DNA of 64,000 bases from Candidatus Cloacimonas sp. (lineage in GTDB: Bacteria > Cloacimonadota > Cloacimonadia > Cloacimonadales > Cloacimonadaceae): NCBI GenBank assembly GCA_023227825.1, contig JALOCJ010000007.1, forward strand, positions 89,655-153,654. The letters are read 5' to 3'. The notes beneath the pieces were generated by a model. It had not been told where the DNA came from. It was given only the letters and a program-made list of their open reading frames with translations, and did no database searches. Each line of letters opens with the position of its first letter. Position 1 is the stretch's first letter. The translations under genes were made by a program, and so were the position numbers. Shown piece by piece: positions 42,575-51,100 of this stretch.

Positions 42575-43201
42575 GTGATTACGAAGGACAATCACTTTCT
42601 GATAATACTTTCTGCTCCTTCCGGAGGAGGGAAAAGTACCATCTTAAACGAAGTCCTGAAAGTTGCCGAAGATATAGATTATTCCGTTTCTTACACCACA
42701 CGCAAGCCAAGAGGAACAGAACAAAATGGCATCCATTATCATTTTGTTACCGAAGAGGAATTTCAAAAACGCATTAGCGAGGGTGACTTTTTAGAGTATG
42801 CCAAGGTCTTCGGAAACTGGTATGGCACTTCCAAAAGTTTTATTAGAAACCGTTTAGCGGTAAAGCATCATGTTATTTTGGATATTGATGTTCAGGGTGC
42901 TTCGTTAATCAGTTCAACAGATATTCCCTATGTGAAGATATTTATTTTGCCCCCTTCAATGGAAGTGTTACATCAGCGTTTAGTTTTAAGAGCTACGGAT
43001 AGTGAAGAGGAAATTGCCAAACGCCTTCAAATTGCCAAAGAAGAAGTTGCTTTTATACCTCAATATGACTATCTTGTTATTAACGATAAATTAGAAATAG
43101 CGGTTCAGGATGTTTTAGCTATTATCCGGGCTGAAGAAAACCGTGTCTGCCGCTATCATCATCCCGCGAGGGATTTTATATCTACAGGAGAAAACAGATG
43201 A
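42575..43201 (+). CDS. gmk: Guanylate kinase
   Basis: Phosphorylates GMP/dGMP to GDP/dGDP. 208 residues with the P-loop SAPSGGGKSTI near residue 13, SYTTRKPRGTEQNGIHYHFV near 38-58 and DIDVQGASLI near 100. The frame starts with GTG at 42575 and lacks a ribosome binding site upstream. TATAAT at 42561-42566 lies 8 bases before the GTG, so a leaderless transcript is possible, although no -35 is seen. It overlaps the next gene by 4 bases. Confidence 0.95.
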   Translation: MITKDNHFLIILSAPSGGGKSTILNEVLKVAEDIDYSVSYTTRKPRGTEQNGIHYHFVTEEEFQKRISEGDFLEYAKVFGNWYGTSKSFIRNRLAVKHHVILDIDVQGASLISSTDIPYVKIFILPPSMEVLHQRLVLRATDSEEEIAKRLQIAKEEVAFIPQYDYLVINDKLEIAVQDVLAIIRAEENRVCRYHHPARDFISTGENR

Positions 43202-43593
43202 TCAATGAAAAACTTGAGAGCTTTCTGGAAAGAACGGATATGAATTATTTGTTCTGTCTTTTAGCTCAATTGGAAGCGCACCGCTTACTTCAATTTCCGG
43301 CTTATGTGAAACAGAAATTTGAAGATAAAATTACCATTATGGCTATGAATCATGTAGCTGAAAATGAAGTACCGGATTATATTACGGAACTTGCAGAAGC
43401 TGAACTTGCTGCAGCACAGGAAAGTCCTTTCCTGGAAGAAGAAGGTGTTGAAGAAGAAGAGACAGTTGATGATTCTAAAAAGTTCATAGAAGAGCTTACT
43501 GAAACCAGAAATTATGAAGAAGAAGAAGAGGAAGAAGAAGAGGAATTCTATAATGAAGATAACGAGGATAACGAGGACAACGACGAAAGTTAA
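43198..43593 (+). CDS. Small protein with acidic tail; possible divergent RNA polymerase omega
   Basis: 131 residues. The first 65 residues (NYLFCLLAQLEAHRLLQFPA, then KITIMAMNHVAENEVPDYI) have the outline of omega: the N-x-Y-x(3)-LxAxxxAxxL helix and a following 'xxIAMxE' segment. The position directly after gmk is the common place of rpoZ. The rest is a very acidic tail with long Glu runs and a NEDNED repeat. It overlaps gmk by 4 bases. The homology is weak by eye, hence the low confidence in function but not in the gene. Confidence 0.6.
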   Translation: MINEKLESFLERTDMNYLFCLLAQLEAHRLLQFPAYVKQKFEDKITIMAMNHVAENEVPDYITELAEAELAAAQESPFLEEEGVEEEETVDDSKKFIEELTETRNYEEEEEEEEEEFYNEDNEDNEDNDES

Positions 43594-43596
43594 ATT

Positions 43597-44292
43597 ATGT
43601 CTGTAAATGCTTTACGCCAATACCTGGAATTCCTGAAAAACGGCGGCATCAAAGAACTCTATTATCCCCGAAGTGATAAACAAAAACAGTTAACGGAACT
43701 ACAAAAACAATATTCTACCTGCTTAAAATGCCCTCTGCATAAAAATCGCCATAAATTTGTTTACGGGGAAGGAAATCCTGATGCCATTGCAATGTTGATT
43801 GGAGAAGGTCCCGGCGAACAGGAAGACATTACAGGCAGACCTTTTGTGGGAGCAGCAGGTCAGCTTTTGGAGAAAATGCTGTCTGCTATTAATCTAAAAC
43901 GCAGTGATGTTTATATTACCAATATTGTAAAATGCCGTCCTCCCGGAAACAGAAATCCTGAAGCTGAGGAAAGAAGAGCTTGTTTACCCTATTTGCTGGA
44001 ACAGATTCAAATTATCCAGCCCAAATTACTGCTGCTTTTAGGATTGGTTTCAGCTCAAACCCTGTTAAATAATAATAACACTTTGGGGTGGCACAGAGGG
44101 AAAATTCATTATTTTATGGATATACCAACTTTGGTAACATACCATCCTTCAGCTTTATTAAGAAATCAGGAGTGGAAAAAACCTGCCTGGGTGGACTTAC
44201 AGGAATTCCAGAAAGAATATCAGAAATTTTTACCCGTTCTGCCAATTTCCGAACTGAAAAATGGGTTGCAGGGTTCCGATTCGGTAAAATAA
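43597..44292 (+). CDS. Family 4 uracil-DNA glycosylase
   Basis: 231 residues. Removes uracil from DNA. The iron-sulfur cysteines are in STCLKCPLHKNR near residue 40-47 and in IVKCRPPGNRNPE and RRACLPYL further on; motif A is LIGEGPGEQEDITGRPFVGA near 68 and motif B is TYHPSALLRN near 190. This is the 4Fe-4S type 4/5 group common in anaerobes. It starts 3 bases after the previous stop. Its partner in uracil control, dut, is at 2499. Confidence 0.93.
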   Translation: MSVNALRQYLEFLKNGGIKELYYPRSDKQKQLTELQKQYSTCLKCPLHKNRHKFVYGEGNPDAIAMLIGEGPGEQEDITGRPFVGAAGQLLEKMLSAINLKRSDVYITNIVKCRPPGNRNPEAEERRACLPYLLEQIQIIQPKLLLLLGLVSAQTLLNNNNTLGWHRGKIHYFMDIPTLVTYHPSALLRNQEWKKPAWVDLQEFQKEYQKFLPVLPISELKNGLQGSDSVK

Positions 44293-44298
44293 TCAATT

Positions 44299-45126
44299 AT
44301 GTTCATTCCTGAAAAATCTCCGCTGTCGGTTTCCAAACTGAAATTACCTTTATCTTTTCTCATAATCTTTCTTTTCACTTTTTCAGGGACAAGTTTGGAA
44401 GCCCGTTTTGCCATTTATGGCGATACGCGAAGCAATCCCGAAATTCATCAGCAAGTAGTTCAGCAGATTGTTATTCATAAACCTGAGGCAACTTTTCATA
44501 CCGGCGACTTGAACAATTCAGGCAAAACGCAAAAAGAGTATGATAATTTTTTGCAGATTATTTCTCCCTTATGTCAATTTAGTCGTTTTTTCCCCGCGCG
44601 CGGTAATCACGAAAAAGACCTTGCTCTGTTTTTGCAGAATTTTCCTTATCTGAACGGCAGTTCATATTACACAGTTTATCAGGATAGCATTCGGTTTATC
44701 ATTCTGGATAGTGTTTTAGACCTTTCCCCGGGTTCCGCACAATTCAACTGGCTGCAAAAACAGTTAAAAGAGAATATTCCCTCCCTGCTTATTTTACATC
44801 ACCCGGTTTTTTCTTCCGGAGAGCACAGCGAAGAGCTTGGTTTGCAGCTTTTTTTGCCTGAGCTTTTGCAAAAATCATCCGTGAAAGCTGTCTTCAGTGC
44901 CCACGACCATAATTACGAGCGTTCTGAATTTAAGGGTATAACCTATATTGTGACAGGTGGTGGAGGAGCTCCTTTAAGGGAAAATAAACACGAAAATCCC
45001 TATTCCCTGGTTTTAATTAAAACCCATCACTACTTAATTGGTGAGCGAGAAGGTAAATCAATTATCTTTAAGGTCTATAACCTGGATAATAACATCATTG
45101 ACAGCTTTACTATAAAGGAAATGTAA
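44299..45126 (+). CDS. Exported calcineurin-like metallophosphoesterase
   Basis: 275 residues. A signal or anchor helix (PLSFLIIFLFTFSGTSLEA) follows a 16-residue charged lead. The metal ligands are in FAIYGDTRSNP near 39, FHTGDLNNSG near 68, ARGNHEKD near 99, LILHHPVFSSGEH near 156 and SAHDHNYER near 200, the full set of a purple-acid/calcineurin-like phosphoesterase. The substrate is not known. It starts 6 bases after the udg stop and ends 1 base before the kinase gene start, so it is inside the gmk-udg-pdxY operon. Confidence 0.88.
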   Translation: MFIPEKSPLSVSKLKLPLSFLIIFLFTFSGTSLEARFAIYGDTRSNPEIHQQVVQQIVIHKPEATFHTGDLNNSGKTQKEYDNFLQIISPLCQFSRFFPARGNHEKDLALFLQNFPYLNGSSYYTVYQDSIRFIILDSVLDLSPGSAQFNWLQKQLKENIPSLLILHHPVFSSGEHSEELGLQLFLPELLQKSSVKAVFSAHDHNYERSEFKGITYIVTGGGGAPLRENKHENPYSLVLIKTHHYLIGEREGKSIIFKVYNLDNNIIDSFTIKEM

Positions 45127-45127
45127 T

Positions 45128-45979
45128 ATGCCCCATCCGAAGGTTTTAGCTATTCACGATCTCTCCGGTTTTGGAAACACTTCTTTAATGGCAATCATCC
45201 CGATTATGAATCGGATGGGAATTGAAGTTACCGCTATGCCCGGAGCATTACTTTCTGCCAATACCGATTATCCTGATTATATTTTGCAGGATAACACCGA
45301 CCTTTTAAAAAAATCCTTAATGCACTGGAAGAAACTGCAGCTGCGTTTTGATGCCATTTATACCGGTTTTCTGGGTTCACCGGAACAGTCATATCTGTTG
45401 CTTGAAAATCTACCCTTCTTCAGGAAAAAAGAGACAGTGGTTTTGGTTGACCCCGTTTTAGCGGATGAAGGAAAATTATACAGTTGTTACACTTGGGAAA
45501 TGGTGGAAGCAATGCAATCCCTTATTTCTCTCAGCGATATTATTACCCCCAATTGGACAGAGGCAATTTTTTTAACGGGATGTAAAACTATACCGGAATT
45601 AAGGACGGGTCAGGTTCAAGAATGCTGTGCCCAATTAGCCGCTTTAAATCCAAAACACATTGTTATTACCAGTGCCCCAAATTCTCAAAGGGAATTTTCT
45701 TCGGTTGCCTATTTTGCTGCTGAAAACAATTTTTTTCAGGAATTTGAATGTAACTATGCCCCAGTTGTTTTTCCGGGAGCCGGCGATTGCTTTTCCGCAA
45801 TGCTTTTAGCCGGTATTTTAAATGGCTTTGATCTTGTGCAATCTATAAAAGGAACTATCGCTTTTATGCAAAAAGCAATAGAAATAAGCATCCCTGTTGT
45901 GCAAGATAGAAAAACAGGCATTGACCTTGTTTCTGCCCTGAAAAAAGACCCCCGCTTCTTCTTTTCGCACAAAGAGTAA
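45128..45979 (+). CDS. pdxY: Pyridoxal / pyridoxamine kinase
   Basis: 283 residues of the ribokinase superfamily. Opens VLAIHDLSGFGNTSLMAIIP, has TGFLGSPEQSYLL near 80, VDPVLADEGKLY near 113, TPNWTEAIFLTG near 145 and the anion-hole/catalytic segment FPGAGDCFSAMLL near 217 (catalytic Asp in GAGD, where GTGD is usual). Phosphorylates vitamin B6 forms for PLP-dependent enzymes. A related kinase role (hydroxymethylpyrimidine, ThiD) cannot be ruled out, but the start motif HDLSGFG favours PdxY. It is the last gene before the repeat region. Confidence 0.85.
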   Translation: MPHPKVLAIHDLSGFGNTSLMAIIPIMNRMGIEVTAMPGALLSANTDYPDYILQDNTDLLKKSLMHWKKLQLRFDAIYTGFLGSPEQSYLLLENLPFFRKKETVVLVDPVLADEGKLYSCYTWEMVEAMQSLISLSDIITPNWTEAIFLTGCKTIPELRTGQVQECCAQLAALNPKHIVITSAPNSQREFSSVAYFAAENNFFQEFECNYAPVVFPGAGDCFSAMLLAGILNGFDLVQSIKGTIAFMQKAIEISIPVVQDRKTGIDLVSALKKDPRFFFSHKE

Positions 45980-46016
45980 TAGCGCTTATTTTTTACAAAG
46001 AGAAAAAGAGATAGCC

Positions 46017-46261
46017 AGGAAAAAAAGGTTTATTATGCTGAGAAAGTTTAGAGGGTTGAAAGACCAAAATGGCTGAAAAACCCTGTTCCCTTCGCCCTAA
46101 GCCCTCTGCCAAAAGCTCTTTAGGGCGACATCGGAAGGTTGACGTCCTCGTCAACCCCTAGGATAAAAAGGTTTATTATGCTGAGAAAGTTTAGAGGGTT
46201 GAAATCCAAAAATGGCTGAAAAACCCTGTTCCCTACGCCCTAAGCCCTCAGCTCTAAGCCC
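46017..46261. repeat. Two direct repeats of about 85-100 bases round a family A hairpin
   Basis: GGTTTATTATGCTGAGAAAG and the following text (through TTTAGAGGGTTGAAA, AAAATGGCTGAAAAACCCTG, TTCGCCCTAAGCCCTC) occurs at about 46021-46105 and 46165-46250. Between them is the family A hairpin GGTTGACG-TCCT-CGTCAACC at 46137-46156. The 144-base period with the hairpin in the middle may mean one repeat was copied with the hairpin attached. Confidence 0.8.
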
Positions 46262-46270
46262 ACACCTTTC

Positions 46271-47397
46271 CAACCGCTCTGTAACTGGTTTCCAAACCGA
46301 AAAATTGTGAGTTAAAACAAGAACCTGCACACTGGCAACCAAGCCAAACCAATCCTCAAATTCCACAATCGTGAAAGAAGGTATTTTTTTCACATTCGCA
46401 GAGTTGGGTTGGAACTGTTCAGAAATAGCGACTTCAAGGCAAATTTTTGTTTTAACTCTAAACCGAGCTTCAGCTTTGACAGTATCGGACAAAGGATAAA
46501 TTTCCTGTTGCTTCTGCATATAGTTGCAACCACAAAAAGAATCGGTTTAGAGTCAAAACAGAAAGGGCAACCGGCGGGGACGTTTTTGACTTACAATTTT
46601 CACCTGCCTTCAATGTTCCTACACCCCACCATCTTTTTCACTTACAACCGCTCTGTAACTGGTTTCCAAACCGAAAAATTGTGAGTTAAAACAAGAACCT
46701 GCACGCTGGCAACCAAGCCAAACCAACCCTCAAATTCCACAATCGTGAAAGAAGGTATTTTTTTCACATTCGCAGAGTTGGGTTGGAACTGTTCAGAAAT
46801 AGCGACTTCGCTCCGAATTTCTGTTTTAACTCTAAACCGAGCTTCAGCTTTGACAGTATCGGACAAAGGATAAATTTCCTGTTGCTTCTGCATATAGTTG
46901 CAACCACAAAAAGAATCGGTTTAGAGTCAAAACAGAAAGGGCAACCGGCGGGGACGTTTTTGACTTACAATTTTCACCTGCCTTCAATGTTCCTACACCC
47001 CACCATCTTTTTCACTTACAACCGCTCTGTAACTGGTTTCCAAACCGAAAAATTGTGAGTTAAAACAAAAAGTGCAACCGGCGGGGAAGTTTTGACTTAC
47101 AATTTTCACCTGCCTTCAATGAAACCACACCCCACCATCTTTTTCACTTCCAACCGCTCTGTAACTGGTTTCCAAACCGAAAAATTGTGAGTTAAAACAG
47201 AAAGTGCAACCGGCGGGGAAGTTTTGACTTACAATTTTCACCTGCCTTCAATGAAACCACATCCCACACATTTTTTCACTTACAACCCCTTTTTAGCTGG
47301 TTTCCAAACCGAAAAATTGTGAGTTAAAACAAAAAGCACACCCCCTTCCAACCGCTCTTTAACTGGTTTCCAAACCGAAAAAATTGTGAGTTAAAAC
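46271..47397. repeat. Modular repeat array (374, 374, 132, 132, 66 bases)
   Basis: Six copies of a module that begins CAACCGCTCTGTAACTGGTT and runs through TCCAAACCGAAAAATTGTGA to AGTTAAAACA start at 46271, 46645, 47019, 47151, 47283 and 47349. The spacings are exactly 374, 374, 132, 132 and 66. The 132-base unit equals the 374-base unit minus 242 bases; the missing part is bounded by AGTTAAAACA and AGTCAAAACA, as if excised between near-identical sites. Each module also contains imperfect inverted repeats: GTTTTGACTTACAATTTTC with GAAAAATTGTGAGTTAAAAC, and GTTTTAACTCTAAACCGA with TCGGTTTAGAGTCAAAAC. Both strands of the long unit have short open frames without good starts. Confidence 0.9.
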
Positions 47398-47468
47398 AGA
47401 AAATAACATCCTACTATTGTTGTCTCCTATATTCCTTACCCAAAACCCTCAATCTACCGTTTAACATC

Positions 47469-47505
47469 CCTTAATCAAGCGTTAATAATTAACGCTTGAT
47501 TAAGG
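47469..47505. repeat. Perfect 37-base palindrome
   Basis: CCTTAATCAAGCGTTAAT-A-ATTAACGCTTGATTAAGG: two 18-base arms and one central base, with no mismatch. No T run follows on either strand, so it does not look like an ordinary terminator. Confidence 0.9.
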
Positions 47506-47721
47506 TTAGATAAACACTTGATTTATGCTCTCAATTTAGGACGAAAAGCAGTCCTTAAATCTGATATGCAGTTTATGCTAAAATAGAAAATGCCTTATGG
47601 CAGGTAAATAGATAAGGATAATACATAATACCAATCCGCAATTTTAAAGTTCGGGGAAAAATGAACTAACCAATACTTGCTTTGCCAATAAACCGAAGTT
47701 TGCCAACGAACTTAATGTTTA

Positions 47722-47868
47722 CCCGTTTTTTAGAAGATTTTTATTCAGTACCTCAATTGCTGAATTTGTCCAAAAACTATGTGGCTTTCTTTTTCGGACT
47801 TTTTTTAAAGTGGCAAATTCCTGATGAATTGTAGAAACAGAATATTCCTTCTTCCTTGGTAACTGAAC
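47722..47868 (-). pseudogene. Possible remnant of an unidentified gene
   Basis: A 49-codon open frame without a start codon, bounded by TAA on both sides. It reads LPRKKEYSVSTIHQEFATLK, then KVRKRKPHSFWTNSAIEV and LNKNLLKNG. The composition looks protein-like (basic, with Trp and His in a conserved-looking block), unlike the shadows of the repeats. I cannot name the family. Confidence 0.25.
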
Positions 47869-48163
47869 TTATTAAAAATTGTAGGTTAAAACAGAAATAG
47901 CCACTCAGCACAAGCTGTATTTTCTGCCTATATATAGGGAAAAGATTATATTATCATAGGGTTATTAACTATAACTAAATCAGGTAAAGTATCTTTTTCC
48001 CGCTCAATAACTTCTATTATTTAAACTTCAAGACATTACTTTTGTCGTCCTATGGTATCCATCATAATTTTTTTATTATTACCAGACGATATAATCAATA
48101 TTTATGGCTTGTAAAAAATATTGTATTAAATAGTTTTCAAATTAAGAAGGCATAAATATTTTC

Positions 48164-51100
48164 TTATCGTCTTTGGATTTCTTTTGTTATCGCTCCACTT
48201 ATTGCCTTAACTTTAAAGAACAAACGCTCGGCATATTCTGAAGCTCCTTCCAAAAACATTTCTGAGACATCTATAGTGCCAATCAAAGTATCAAAGTTAC
48301 AATCAAAATAGGGCTGATCCGACACATAAACTTCATAATAGCTGATTTGCAAAGGATTCCCCATAGTATCTGTTGTTACATCGTCCCAATCCAGAAATAT
48401 GTCTGTTCCCGATATAGTAAGTACTATATTTTGAGGAGACGAAGGAGGAGCAGAAGAAGTTGTCATTCCTGTTATTATATTTGGATATTGAGTTATCCAA
48501 CCAGCTTCATCTACTGCCTGCAGGGAAAAATAATAGCGCGTAGCAGGTAATAAACCGGTTATTGTAGTGGTTATTATTCCTTCACCTGAATAAGCCAAGT
48601 TTGGATCATTATTGCTGTCCCATAATAAATCAGAAGTACCTACATTGGGAATAGTGGAATAATAAATTCTATATCCAGCAAAGCTTAAATCCGAAGAAGC
48701 TATCCAACTAAGCTGAATAGAATTATCAAAAACCTGCAGGACAAAGAAATTATTTATTACAGCCGGAGGAGTGGTATCTACTCTAAAAACCCAGTCATCT
48801 GCAATACCTTCTAAATTTTCCATTCCACTGTAACCAGTTACACCATTTATCCCTGTCGCTTTCAATTCAAATGTATAAACACCATCTGAGTTTAATGAAA
48901 CAGGAAAGGTCACATTTAGCAAATTATCTCTTAAGTTACTGCTCTTAGCGGATATTGGGGTTTGCCATACCTCTTCAGTATCATAAATACCATTTAAATT
49001 CCAATCTATACGATATTTTACTGAATTAACATCTATTTCATATTCATAAGTTATAGACGAACCAATTATTACTTGCTGAGTGTTATTCCAAGCAGGTAAG
49101 GGTTGATTATCAGGTAAAGGTTCTGTAAAAAGCGGACGAGTAGTTATAATTCTCACTATCCAATCATCATCTATGCCTTCTAAACCTTGTAAACCACTGT
49201 ATCCAATATTGCCGATCATATCTTGTGCCTTAAATTCAAAAGCATAATTTCCATCACCAGGTAATGTTAGCTGCACAGTAAAGTCATTACTCTCTCGTGC
49301 CTGATTTCTGTCTCTATGTCTTGGTAATTCAAACCAGGTTTCATCATCGTCATAAACACCATTATCGTTAGCATCATAACGATACATTAAATTATTTATT
49401 GAATTCAGATCTTGAACCGTTGCACCAATGGTAATTGTTAAAGCCGTACACCATTCTGGAATAGGTTGATTATTAGGAAGAGGATTTATAAAAACAGGAG
49501 GAGTAGAATCAATCCGAACTATCCAGTCATCCTCAATATCTTCGGTGTTTTGATTACCACTATAGCCAATATTACCTACAAAATCTGTAGCTCTAAATTC
49601 AAAATGACATAATCCATCTGTCTCAAATAGAACTGGTTGTAGAACATCAATCTGATATCTGTTTGATCTTGATAAATCAACCATCTGCCAGCATTCATCC
49701 GCATCATACATTCCATTTCCATTTATATCAATACGATATTCAATTAAGGAAATAGTATTTAGATCACTTATAGAACAGCCAATAACACAATCCCTTACCA
49801 TCCATTCCGGCTGTGGTTGATTTCCTGGAACAGGATTATAAACTAATGGCGGTGTAGTATCAATTCTTACTACCCAATCATCATCAATTCCTTCACTTGA
49901 GCTTATTCCACTATAGCCAATATTGTCATAGATATCTACCGCTCTAAATTCATAAGCCAAAACTCCATCTGCATTATATTCAACAGTAGTAGTAGCAGAT
50001 ATTATATTCCTTTCAGAATTATAACTACACAAACGAGAAAGTTCCTGCCAATTTTCTGTTTCATCATAGGTACCATTTCCATTAGCATCAATTCTATATT
50101 GAATAGATTCAATAGAATTCAAATCAGAAATGCTACAACCAATAGTTACTTCCCTGTTACCTGACCATTCAGGTTCTAATTGACCTATTGGAATAGGATC
50201 AGTTAAAATAGGACCCTGATTATCAATTCTTATATATATTGTCTCTAAGAATTGAGAAGCATTATTACTTTGATCCACAGCCCTGATAGCAATCCAGTAT
50301 TCACCATCAAATAAAGGACTAATATTAGTTTGGGTTGTATTAACAAAATAAAGGTTATGGTCCTGATTCACTGACCATAACTGATCATTGATAGTTACAT
50401 TATCGTCTGCAGAGATATACAGTTCATATTTTCCAAAATATAGATCAGAACTAGGATTCCAATTTAGTAGTGCAGAATGATTCGTCTGTGAAATTAAGCT
50501 CAGACCACTTACTGCTATAGGTGGTTCTATATCTCTTACTAATCCGTAGATATAGAAATTATCAATTGTCCAATAATTACTTTGTTCAGTATTGGCAGTA
50601 GAATTACTATATAACCACCGGAATTTAACAAATTGTTTTGCTTCCAGAGCAGGTAGTGAATATGTCTTTATGCCTGAATGACTTGTAGAATATGTCTCTA
50701 TAACAGTATAACTAATATTATTTAAGGTGTAAGCAAAGGAACCTGTTCCATTTCCATAAGGCAGAAATTCAGAATCAAAAGAGACCTGAATATCTTTGTA
50801 ATTAGATAAATTATATACAGGTGAAAACAAACGCTCATTAGCCGTTCCTCCTGTTGTTGCCATTGTCTTCATTAAATAATTATCACCTCCCCGTAAAAAT
50901 GCTTGCCAAGAAAAAGTTGTAGTGCCATTATGCTGAACAGTCCAATTATCAGGAATTATTCCATTATGATTATAATTTTCTGATAATAACCCTGTCTGAT
51001 ACACTATTACCTTTAGAACCTGTTCAACATATAAATTCCATCTATTAGTTGCCTTTATTGTTATATATTCCACTCCATACCAATTTGTAACAGGAGTCAA

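Larger units (their letters stand above)
47398..48163. other. AT-rich tail of the repeat region
   Basis: Contains the 37-base palindrome at 47469, a possible coding remnant at 47722-47868 and one worn copy of the array end (ATTGTAGGTTAAAACAGAAA, about 47878-47897). No intact gene. It ends at the 3' side of the FG-GAP protein gene. Confidence 0.5.

Noticed and set aside
46409..47058. Two near-identical 91-codon plus-strand frames
   Set aside because: They start with TTG without a ribosome binding site and simply follow the duplicated 374-base module.
46271..47397. Integron attC array
   Set aside because: The inverted ends (GTTTTRACT/AGTYAAAAC) do not match RYYYAAC/GTTRRRY and no integrase is in the window. 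Kept only as an analogy in the findings.
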